36,168 nt of DNA from Cruorifilaria tuberocauda (taxonomy: Eukaryota > Nematoda > Chromadorea > Rhabditida > Onchocercidae): assembly GCA_013365365.1 (NCBI GenBank), contig JABVXU010000540.1, positions 1 through 36,168 of the forward strand. Direction: 5' to 3'. Numbering within the stretch: position 1 is the stretch's first letter; each line of letters begins with the position of its first letter. Of this stretch, positions 12,082 to 22,278 are shown piece after piece. The position numbers and the translations under genes were made by a program. The notes below the pieces were generated by a model. The model did not search any database. It had not been told where the DNA came from and was given only the letters and a program-made list of their open reading frames with translations.

Positions 12082-14224
12082 TCATCGTTGAAGTATGGTA
12101 GCATTTTTAGCTGCATGTAATGCTTTCAATTGTTCCAATTCTTGATTCAAACGATTCATCTCTCGTCGTAACTCATCATTTTCCGCTTCTAACTGTTGAG
12201 CACGTTTGCTGCGATATTCAAATTGAGCACGACGATTTGCGCGACATCGTTTTGCTGCTTCATTGTTGCGTCTGCGACGATCCATATACTGTTGCTGTAA
12301 TAATTTCAAGCATTGTATTGAAATTATTCATATTGAAGTATTCTCAAGTTAAGTATTGAAAGTTTCTTGAATATATAATTTGAAATTAAAATAAACCTAA
12401 ATATCATCCTATCATATTGCAATCATTTTTTTTTTAATTTAAAATTTACTTTACTGGATGGTCGTGAACGTAATGCTTTAACAATTGCGGAATGTTTTGA
12501 TGTTGGACTAAGTTGTGATTTCATTGAATCAGTTGTACTATTGTTACTGGTTGGTGATTCCATACTATCACTACTATCACTTTTTGTTGTTGAGGTACCG
12601 GAACATATTATGCCAGGTTTAGATGATGCTGCTGCATCTAATGATATAGTTCGTATTCCTGGTACTGTTAAGGCAGTACTCAAATTTACCGCCAAACTAC
12701 TCAAACAGTTTTTCAAATCATTCTGCAATTAAATCATCCATTTTGAATATTAAATTTTTAAATGTAACTTTATACTTTTTAATTTTCTCTTAATTCCAAT
12801 TGTAGAATACAAAAAGGACAAAATCAAAGTTATGGATGATATTGCTTTTCTGAACAATGTTACGTAATGCTAAACTAACTGAAGTTTTCAAATTGTTTGC
12901 GAAATTTAAAATTAGTGCTATGCGTTAAAAAAACAGTTAACCTACTTATCTTTTAATAATAATTTTAAGTAACAAATGAAAATTATCCTCTGTCTTATTT
13001 TATGATAATATAATCCAAATAAATGTAAATATCGAAATATAAGTAAATTATTTAAAAACTTTCGAAGCATTAATTATAATTCATTTTTTTAGATTTATTT
13101 TTTACATCTTTCGGTGATACATTGTTGAGACCGGAATGAGTATCAGTTCGACTTTGTGCAACCAACGGTGAAGTTCGTTTAGTGGAAAGTAATGAGCCAA
13201 GCAATGATCGTGGCTTATCATCCGAATCACTTCCTCGAGCTTTATCTGAAGAGGATGATGATTGCGCTAAAGCATCATTCGTCATTTGCTGGTCCATTTC
13301 AGTTTCGGTTGATAAATCCGGTTGTCGTTCCAATAATTGATATCGTAAAATGTGTGATGGATCGATGGGTGTTTCTATAAAAATGATTTACTGCTGTATT
13401 GATGCATATCCCTAGATCACTTCACGTCTATATTATCAAATAAATAAATAACCTGTATGAATGGTACCATGAACTGAGTAATCTATTGGTGTAACATCAT
13501 TTGTTGATGAATCGGGACTGTAACTTTGCGTGGAACTTGTTGGATCACGTGAACTGTGAAACGGTTGAAATGCACCACGTCCAGAAGAAATTGTAGTTGG
13601 CCCGGATGATGAACAGTAATTCTGAAATAATTTTTTTCTAATAAATAAATTTATTATCTGTTTAAAAAAAACGAAAGTTACGTCAAACATATTAATAGTT
13701 TACACTTGCATACATACGTTATCTCCGATAAATCATATTGAAGTGCTACCTTTTTGAATTTTCGAACATATCGAATTATTTTAAAGTACCTGCCTGTTGT
13801 ACTTGTTGTAATGCAGCTTGAAGAGTGCATATTTGTAATGCTGGAAATTGTTGTACCGCAGAAGCACTTAGTTGTGATACAGCACTACCATTTCCAGCTG
13901 TTAAAAGTGATGTTGAAGTAGTTCCGGTTGGTGGAAAAATTGGTGATGGAGCAGAACCGGGTGGTGCAGCAAGTAGAGGAGTTGTCGTAAATAAATGTGT
14001 TGGAAACACTGCTGGTAATTTTGATGGTGGTCCAATAGCATTTGCCAAATTAGCCGCAAGTGTTGTTACCGATGAAACCGGTAATGATGGTACCGTTGGT
14101 ATCACTGCACTGATCGTATCTTTTCTTTGTGCCGTTGAGACAATCACAGTATCATGCGTAGCAGATGTTATAAAGCGTAATGCTTGTTGTTCTTGTTGCT
14201 GCTGCTGTTGTTGTTTTTGTTGTT

Positions 14225-14255
<31 letters not shown>

Positions 14256-14943
14256 TTGTTGTTGTTGTTTCAATCGACTCCTTAGTAGATTATTTTCTTT
14301 AGTTAGTTCGAGTAACCTCTGTTCCATAATCTAAAATTCAATTCAAAAAACATAAATTTTCATGAATTTAAAATGTATTTATACTTATCTTACATCATTT
14401 GTTATTTCTAATCTATCAAAAATTGAATTCATGCATTTTATAATAAATGATTCGTGTTTTAATTTTAAAATTTTACAAATACCATATCATTCATACGACG
14501 TCTTTCGCGTGATCTTTTTGCGATATCGTTGTTATGACGCCGTTTCTCCCAGTGCATATCATTTCGGTTATTTTCATTTACGGATAGCCTGCTCCAGAAT
14601 ACTTTTTTTTTGTTAGAAAATAATCGAAATTTTCTGAATAATCTTTTTAAAACATTTTCTTCCTCATTTCACATTTCATATTTCGATTAGATTCCTTGGA
14701 TTTTTCTTTTTTCCTCATATTTGCAAAATTTCAATTATGGAAATTAGGAAGAAATTTTATGAAATGAACAAACCGCCTATTTGAATCGGTGTTTGATGGT
14801 GCTGGTGAAATGGATGTTTCGGAGCTGTTCGATGAATCGGATGGTCGTTGTTCGACGTTATTACTAGAACGGATTAGATTCAAACCTGGTAACGATGAAG
14901 ATGAGTGTGAACTTGAGCACGATTCAACACCCAAACTATCCAT
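12082..14943 (-). CDS. Transcription factor with two bZIP domains (NFIL3/vrille-like N-terminal, PAR-like C-terminal)
   Basis: Seven exons read on the minus strand: 14943-14774, 14588-14483, 14330-13803, 13621-13453, 13374-13106, 12722-12450 and 12294-12082, giving about 575 aa. All junctions are phase-compatible. Residues 1-56 are Ser-rich. bZIP-1 (about 66-112) has MHWEKRRHNNDIAKRSRE, then a zipper IMEQRLLELTKENNLLRSRL very like NFIL3/vrille. Its heptads are Met94, Leu101 and Leu108, and it runs directly into a long Gln tract (from about 114). Residues 145-505 are low-complexity, rich in Ser, Thr, Ala and Pro. bZIP-2 (508-565) has RRRRNNEAAKRCRANRR and a perfect zipper Leu540/547/554/561, ending 10 residues before the stop. 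It should be nuclear and bind DNA as a dimer. NFIL3/vrille proteins are usually repressors. The exon 3 donor (GTACAA) is weak, so separate single-bZIP transcripts remain possible. Retaining that intron would give a bZIP-1-only form ending at 13776. Confidence 0.85.
12860..12867. promoter_or_regulatory. TTACGTAA palindrome inside the bZIP gene
   Basis: A perfect PAR/NFIL3-type site lies in the intron between the fifth and sixth coding exons of the bZIP gene. This would suit autoregulation, as known for vrille/E4BP4-type factors, but a chance occurrence is quite possible in AT-rich DNA. Confidence 0.3.
14184..14270. repeat. CAG/CAA trinucleotide repeat encoding polyglutamine
   Basis: Read on the minus strand, this is mostly CAA with some CAG codons. 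It encodes about 17 Gln, Lys, 7 Gln, Glu, 2 Gln immediately after bZIP-1. The mixed CAA/CAG codons suggest a selected or old tract more than a freshly expanded pure repeat. Confidence 0.9.
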
Positions 14944-14958
14944 TACACATCTGTAAAA
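14944..14958 (-). promoter_or_regulatory. Splice acceptor 7 nt before the bZIP ATG
   Basis: On the minus strand ATTTTACAG (ag at 14952-14951) precedes ATGTGTA and then the ATG at 14943. The acceptor may take a spliced leader or a distant 5' exon. The leader would carry a four-codon upstream frame (ATG at 14950, stop overlapping the main start region), which could dampen translation. Confidence 0.45.
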
Positions 14959-15560
14959 TATCTTTAAATTTGATCTCTAATTTACTAACTGTTCAATTAT
15001 TCCAATCAGATCAATGGATATTACTATAACGATCAAGCAATTTATATGATACTGAAAAACAATTGCATCTAATCATTTCATAAAATTGATGCAAATAATC
15101 AACAAAATAATATATTATCATTTTCACTCATCTTTTATTTTAACGATAATTTCAGTCTCAAATTTCACAATTACTGTATCGTGACTTCTTTTAGTTCAAT
15201 ATTTTTTATAGTCTCCAGATTTAATTAAATTACTTTAATATAATAAAAGTACTGTTCTAATATAAAATATTACTATTTATAATTTAAAAATCATTCTTAT
15301 ATTATTGATAATAGATATACAATAATCTTATGCTTAAAGAAAATGATGCTTTTAGTAATTTCAACGATAATATTAAATATCAATAATGATATTAATAATT
15401 ATCATGCTATGATGTGTGAGGAAAATAATAAAGATAGATGTTGGCTATAAGTAAATTTAATGCTGAAATGAATATTATGATAATAATTATATCGAAAATA
15501 GTATTGATAACGACAGTAATGCTAAAGATAGTAATAATAATAATAATAATAATGATACAA

Positions 15561-15568
15561 TGACGTCA
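15561..15568. promoter_or_regulatory. Perfect CRE palindrome TGACGTCA upstream of the bZIP gene
   Basis: The full 8-bp CREB/ATF consensus lies about 620 bp upstream of the bZIP start codon. With only about a quarter G+C, this sequence is unlikely to occur by chance in 36 kb (well under one copy expected by my rough estimate). Its use as a promoter element is inference. Confidence 0.4.
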
Positions 15569-16727
15569 TGAAAATGATGATAATAAAATTTGATGAAAAC
15601 AAGTTTTTGAAAATGAAAGTAAAAACTGGATACAGTAAATGATGTCGTGTGTAGTGTTGATAACCAGAAGATATGAGCAATGACCATCAGTGATTTGAAA
15701 AACGAGATTTTTTATGTATGGGATGTTTTGATGCATCGGCATTACATCGAATTTGCCCATAAATAATAACAATAATAATAACGATAACAATAACCGGTTA
15801 CGGATTCATAACCGGATATTGATATAAGAAAGAAAATGAAGGTCACTTCCGTATGGTCATTGTCATCTTCATTTGTTTACTTACTTAAAAATTTCACTTT
15901 CGTTATTCCGATCGTCACATCCATTGTTATCTTAATAATAAGATAGTCCATTAAATGAATAAAATGATCAAAAATTAGACTAATACAAATCAGGTTTTTT
16001 TTCTTCTCTTTGTAGACAACTCTGTATCTTAAATTAAATTTATGCTAATAACTTGATTTTCATTAGAAACAAAAATGAATTTTTAAATGATTCAAATTGA
16101 AATTTAAATTATGATTCTATTAGAATCATAGACAAATCAAAAGCTACCCAAAAAATTTTTTTTAAATTAATTATAATAATTTACAATATACCATTAGATT
16201 TATGATAGCATTCTAAAAATTTTTTCCAGATATTTTTGCCTGATAGATTTCTTTAAGCCTGAAATTAAAATTTTTTTCAGTATTGGAATTATCAAGGATT
16301 TTAGATTCCTAACTAATTTGAATAAGATTGAATAACTTTTATCAATTTTTGATTTTAAAGCAGATGCATGATTTTGATTTTTTTTTTCTTTTTGAGAAAC
16401 AAAGCTTGCCTGATTTCCACCAACGAAATCAATTACGAATGATATATTTGTATTATCTTTTACAGTATATTGCTGACCATATTCCTTTCCCAATTTTGCA
16501 TCCTTTCATTGAATAGTTTTGAAATAGCAATGTAATACTGAAAACGATTTGAACTATTGTTGTTGAATAGATTCGGAAAATTGATGATAAAATTCTTTAA
16601 TGAGGTCAACTAAGACAATATTAAACAATCATTAAATGAGAGCTTTGATGATAGACAATTTGATCGTAGTATTTTGGCCAGATACTTATAAAAAAAACTT
16701 TGAATTCTGAACAACTCTACTACATGT

Positions 16728-17045
16728 GATGATTCTAGACAATTCTGATATATACAACGATTCTAGACAATTCTGATATATACGATGATTCTAGACAATT
16801 CCGATATATACGATGATTCTAGACAATTCTGATATATACAACGATTCTAGACAATTCTGATATACACAATGATTCTAGATTCCAGACAATGCTTATGTAT
16901 ACAGTGATTCTACGCAATTCTGATATATACGATGATTCTAGACAATTCTGATATATACGATGATTCTAGACAATTCTGATATATACGATGATTCTAGACA
17001 ATTCTGATATATACAGTAATTCTGGGCAATTCCGATACATGCATA
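16728..17045. repeat. 28-bp minisatellite, about 11 units
   Basis: The unit consists of GATTCTAGACAATTCTGATA followed by TATACGAT. Most copies keep the 28-bp period. The copies around 16880-16920 and those after 17010 are more diverged. No coding potential. Confidence 0.92.
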
Positions 17046-18920
17046 ATTTCGAATAATTCTATCAAACATCACAAATCTTGATATAAATTTTTTTTTTCAC
17101 AATTCTACATTTATGAACAGAAATAATTCCGGATTTGATAGATTTAAACAATTCCGACTGAAGGATTCCGATATAGTGAAATCTGAATGATTTAATTAAT
17201 TCAATCCAATTGATAACATTCACTCTATCATTCAACAAATTAGAATTGATCAAAAAGAATATAGAAAAGTTATACAGCATACAGTAGGGGAAGTGAAAGT
17301 TTTGTAGCACTGATTGAATGATAAATGGTTGATTACAAGGTCACTAAGAATACAACATATATTCATATATATATTTTTTTCCTTTCTTCTTTCTTTTTTT
17401 TATTGTTACACTGTAAATTTATCACTTCTCCGTATATAATCGTAAAAAAAGAACCTGTCTAAAAGAGTATATATATACATATCCGATATGAATTCTATTC
17501 CAATATGAAAGCCATCTGGTTCATTCAATCAAAGTACAGAATGAGAATTAGCCTTGAAATGACAATGGAGAGATTGCAAAAAGGTGGAAAGAAATAGAAA
17601 ATGGAAATGGAAATGGAAATGAAATGGCAAAAGACCCGATAGAAGAGAAAAAAATTATATTTGAAAGAAAAAAGAAAAAATTTTTCATTTCAATCGTAAA
17701 GAAGAAAAACCTTTTTGAATATTTTTTAAAGAAGAAAAAAAGTATTTTTCAAGGTAACAATTAATGATTGCAAAAGTAATTCTTCAAACCAATACATTCC
17801 CAATTTTTTTTTTCTTCATAAATTAAATTTTGAATAATTATAGAAAAGAATTACACTTATTATATTAATATATATGTGAATTTTCTAGAGTAAGATTGAA
17901 AAAAAAATTATTTTTGCAACATTAAACAATTTTTTTTTCTTCAACTTTATAGCCTATAAAATAAATTGTTTGGTTGAAAAACTCATATAATTAATTGAGA
18001 ATGAAAAATTCATATAATCAATTTAAGTATATTTCAAATTAAAACTATTCTTTGATTGATTTAATCAATTTTGATTGTATTTTCAATTTTTGTAATATTT
18101 CATTTTCTCAGAATAAGATTGAAATTAAAAATATAATATAACATTTATAATATGTTGTTTTAAAACTTTTTATGATAGTTTTTTTTTGTATGCTTGAAAT
18201 TAAGAAAGTAATACTAAAATAGAGTAATCATCCGAGTAATTGCCAAATAATTGAATATGGAACTTATTTGTAAACAGAAAATTTCGAATAGAATAAATTC
18301 AAATAATTAGAATGAATAGAGAAATGATTTTAAATCAATATTCTAAGTTTCGCATAACTCTAAAATGATTTAGAATTTATAGCTGAAATTTTGGCATTTG
18401 AAGCTAATTGAACAGATGTTATATAAATGAATACACATTTGATTACATTCTATCCATTCGTATCATTTTAATTCACTCCACGAAATTTGCATATTGCATT
18501 AAAGAATGCAGGATAGGATAAGCAAGAGGAGAAAGAGGCTAAAATTAGTAAGTGATAACTAATTAGATGCTACTACTAATTAGTAGCTAATGAAACATTA
18601 CTATTTATACAATGAGTAGATGAATGAGCAGTTCTTTTAAAAAGTTAATTATTTTTGTTTACTTTTAAAAGTTCATTCGTGATTTTGCATGAAAATCCCA
18701 ACGATAGGAAAACATGGAGTATTTTACTAATATAATTTAAGTGATTTAAATTTTAAATAACATTTGAAATTTTAATTTAAACGATTTAATAAATAAAAGT
18801 TCTTCAATGGAAATCTGAATTAGATCAATGTTTAACAAAAATTTAACAAGGATGATTTTAATAAATCATGGGTGAATAAGATATATGAAGAGGTTCAAAA
18901 GTTGGTATGATGTATGATGT

Positions 18921-18952
18921 ATGTGGGTGTGTGTGAGTGTGTGTGTGTATGT
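18921..18952. repeat. TG microsatellite
   Basis: An interrupted (TG)n tract immediately precedes the block with nuclear-receptor-like half-sites. Confidence 0.85.
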
Positions 18953-18965
18953 ATCGAACAGTGAA

Positions 18966-19026
18966 CAGGTCATTGAAGGGGCAGATAGGGTCAGGTTCCC
19001 GCCTCTGTGACCTTCGTGAGGTCAAT
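18966..19026. promoter_or_regulatory. Cluster of AGGTCA half-sites including an everted repeat
   Basis: AGGTCA occurs at 18967-18972 and at 19019-19024. TGACCT occurs at 19008-19013, so the last two form an everted repeat with 5-nt spacing. GGGTCAGG lies between them at about 18988. The block is clearly richer in G+C than its surroundings. Candidate nuclear-receptor enhancer, by motif only. Confidence 0.35.
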
Positions 19027-19790
19027 GTCGTTAAACCGCTATATTATATGCACATCCTGCTTGTTATCCATTATTTTCCGATTCAAATTTGTCAGGACCG
19101 ATTGAATTATGAATGACCACAAATTGGCCTTCATCTTTTCTGTTCTAAATTATCGAAATAAGAGGAAGAAAAAGCAGAAAATAAAGATTTGAAATTGAAA
19201 AAGTTCAAAGTTCAATGGATGAAAAATGATTAAAGCAAAGAGAAGGAAAGAGATGAAAAATTAATAAATTAAACTGCAAATTTCAAAGAAACAAAAAAAT
19301 GAAGAATGTGAAGTAATAAATAAAAAAAAAGATTAATAGATATGAGAGGTAAAGTTGGATAGTATAAAAAAGCACAAAACTAAAGTTATCGAAATTTTGC
19401 AATGAAATTTAAAACGAAAAATTTTTTTTTATTTTAATAAACTATAAAATGATAATATGATGATTGATAACTGAAATATGATAACTGATAATCGATGAGA
19501 TACTTTGGCCTTATCAAAATGATAATAATGATATGATAGTGCTCAGAGTAAAATTTCAAAGTTTTAAACCAAATTTCTAACATTTTCCTGTTTAATCTAT
19601 TTTACAGCTTCATGTTCACACATATATGCGTATAATTTAAAATTTATAGTATAACTTTCTCGAACAATGACTTTCTAATTTTTCCAAATAAATTAACCGT
19701 CGTAATTTCTTGTAAATTAACATGATAATGTTAATTACTGAATTTAAAATGAGAATAAGAAATTCAATATGAATAAATTCAATTATAAAA

Positions 19791-19919
19791 ATTAGATTTA
19801 ATTTCATTCTTAATATAATTCAAATTAATCTTTTAATTAAATCCAATTCAAATTGTATTAAAATAAAATAATTGAATTATAAAAATTAGAATTATATTAA
19901 GAATGAAATTAAATCTAAT
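19791..19919. repeat. Inverted repeat with perfect 30-bp arms
   Basis: Left arm 19791-19820 and right arm 19890-19919 are exact reverse complements (they begin ATTAGATTTAATTTC and end GAAATTAAATCTAAT respectively), separated by 69 bp. Imperfect pairing continues outside both arms. A short foldback or MITE-like element, or a chance AT-rich palindrome, are both possible. The arm length favours the former. Confidence 0.85.
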
Positions 19920-21029
19920 TGTTAAAATTCAATTATTTCATTTTGACACAGTTCGAATTTGAATTTTAAAAATTTTTAAATTACTCGATAGATTCTAGTA
20001 AAAATTATGGAAATTTTTAAATTACTCGATAGATTCTAGTAAAAGTTATGGATATATTCATATAAAAAAAATTGCAAACAATTGTATATTTGTCATGAAA
20101 TGGCATTTTTCACACTAATACGCTATGACAATTAACCAAATTTTATACCAATTTTTTTTTTTTTCATTTTAAAAAAGAATTTTAAATTTGTTTCAATTTG
20201 TTACAAATTCATTCTATTTCCATTCTATCCATCATCATCAATTATATTCATTTTTAAACTTTAATCAAAAAAAAAAAAATAGATTAATGATTATTATAAA
20301 TGACAGGAGACCAAAATGGTGTTTCAAACCTGACATCTAATCTGATACGACCTCGAAATAAAAATCATTGACAGATGTCTACCACGTCAAATATAAAAAT
20401 TTTAAAGAGAGAGAGAGGGAGAGAGAGAGAGAGAGAGAGAATTGTCTTCCATATAAATGATCCAGTATCATTTTGATGCAGCAATGACAATTTATTCATA
20501 GAATTCAGACGGAGCTGAATTTTCACTTCTGTCATTTGATACGTTCAAGAAGAAGAAAAAAAAACTCTTTGTGACAAATGAATGAGAAAAGAGTATTAAA
20601 GTGGACTGTCTTCAGTTTCAATTTATCAATTATTATCTTTTTTTGCAACAATTCTATATTTCGCCTATTCCAATCATTTCATAATTTTATCAATTCTTCT
20701 CCACAATTAAACATTTCATCATATGAAATTTATTTGTTTTTTTCTTCTAGCTGAATTATCGATTGATTGTTACTTTTCGATTATTATTGTTTTTTAGCTG
20801 AATTATCGATTTATTGTTACTTCTCAAGTATTATACTTAAACGAACAAATAGCATATATCAAGTGAAGAAGAACTGATAACTGATAATGTGATAATTGAA
20901 AAAAATTAAAAAATTACAAAATAATCAAAAAAAAAAGAACAGAAAAATTAAAACGATACAAATTATGGAAAGAGAAATATGCAAATTTCGATTATTAAAT
21001 TTCCAGATCATATTTGCATTTATTACCAA

Positions 21030-21232
21030 TGTGTGCGTGTATGTGTATGTGTATATGTATATGTGTATGTGTGTATGTGTACGTATGTGTACGTGTGTAT
21101 GTGTGTGTATGTGTATGTGTATGTGTGTATGTGTATGTGTGTATGTGTATGTGTGTATGTGTATGTGTGTATGTGTATGTATGTGTGTATGTGTATCTGT
21201 GTATGTGTATGTGTGTGTATGTGTATGTATGT
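21030..21232. repeat. TG/TATG microsatellite, about 200 bp
   Basis: An interrupted (TG)n tract with regular TATG and TACG variants. It generates three overlapping spurious Cys/Val/Tyr/Met-rich open frames. Confidence 0.95.
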
Positions 21233-21714
21233 GGATGGAATTAAAAAGTTGTATAAAGGAGTAATAGATAAAACGAAATGAAATTTTAAACGAAATATCG
21301 TATCGTTAACTGAATTGAAAAAAAGATGAACATGATAAAGCGTTAATAAGTTTAATTAAGTAATAAAGTAATTTAATTAATTAATTTCTAATACCTTTAA
21401 ATGATAAAAAGATAAAAGTATAAAATGAAGGAAGAGACTACCAATTCAAGCATTAATTAATAACTTTAATTAATTTCAAAAAAAACAACTGAGGGACAGA
21501 TATACGATATGAAACAATGTAATATCTAATAAATTACAATGCAATGGTATTAATTAATTAATAGCTAACTGATAAGTATATTATAACTGATAAAATGATA
21601 AGAACTGATAAATATACGAAAATGAATTCAACGATGTCATTTGTCAATGGTGAAAAAATTGAGGTACGTCGAAAATGTGTTCCAGTTAATTTATATGAAA
21701 GGGATAAGATGAGA

Positions 21715-21866
21715 AAGGGAAGGAGGGAGGGAGGGAGATGAGAGCTCTGTCGGATTCGACTATATTCCCATCGAGAGAGGCTCCGGGCGAGGAAGATGTG
21801 GAGCGGGAGGAGATTCGGGGCGGGGGAAATGCGGGCGGGGAAGAGGAGTGCTGAGGTGTTCACCTC
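21715..21866. other. G-rich island with two G-quadruplex-type motifs
   Basis: In AT-rich surroundings this stretch has four GGG runs at 21717-21736 (one long and two 1-nt loops). A second set lies at 21817-21840, reading GGGGCGGGGG, six bases, GGGCGGGG. It ends in the dyad GAGGTG-TT-CACCTC (21853-21866). The complementary strand is CCCCGCCC-rich, resembling GC boxes. It may be a promoter or a structured element. A 104-codon minus-strand frame (21872-21558) crosses it but has no recognisable feature. Confidence 0.6.
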
Positions 21867-21950
21867 TTCCAATAAATAAGAAAAAGTGTTGCTGTATGCG
21901 GGAATTTGAATGTAAAAAGTGGAACAGGAACTATTGTGTTGTTAGACAGA

Positions 21951-22113
21951 CCATACACACACATGCATACACACGCATACACATGCACACATACACATGC
22001 ACACATACACACATACACATACACCATTTAACAACAATTTCAAATTTCGACATTGATAATTTATGACAGACTAATATAAACATACACACACATGCACACA
22101 TATTCACACACAT

Positions 22114-22155
<42 letters not shown>

Positions 22156-22278
22156 ACACACACACACACATAGACACACACATATACACATATACGCATA
22201 TAGCATTTAATAAATTCAAATATCAACATTGATAATTTATGACAGACCGACATAAACATACAAACACACACACATACC
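21951..22278. repeat. CA microsatellite cluster with a repeated spacer
   Basis: CA-rich tracts at 21951-22024, 22080-22200 and 22258-22278 are separated by copies of a spacer with CATTTAA, TTTCAAATTTC-like and ACATTGATAATTTATGACAG. The tract plus spacer therefore behaves as a larger repeat. Confidence 0.85.

Noticed and set aside
13825..14334. 169-codon plus-strand frame with a polycysteine run
   Set aside because: Antisense shadow of the bZIP exon; polyCys is the complement of the polyGln codons.
16200..16516. 97-codon minus and 62-codon plus frames
   Set aside because: Low-complexity Lys/Ile/Phe composition typical of open A/T-rich DNA, with no domain or splice context.
20896..21281. Three overlapping plus-strand frames rich in Cys, Val, Tyr and Met
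   Set aside because: They are translations of the TG/TATG microsatellite in its three frames.
21558..21872. 104-codon minus-strand frame across the G-rich island
   Set aside because: No domain, no signal and no phase-compatible link to the bZIP first exon. Its length is explained by the locally higher G+C.
21931..22206. 91-codon minus-strand and overlapping plus-strand His/Thr frames
   Set aside because: Both arise from the CA repeat cluster.
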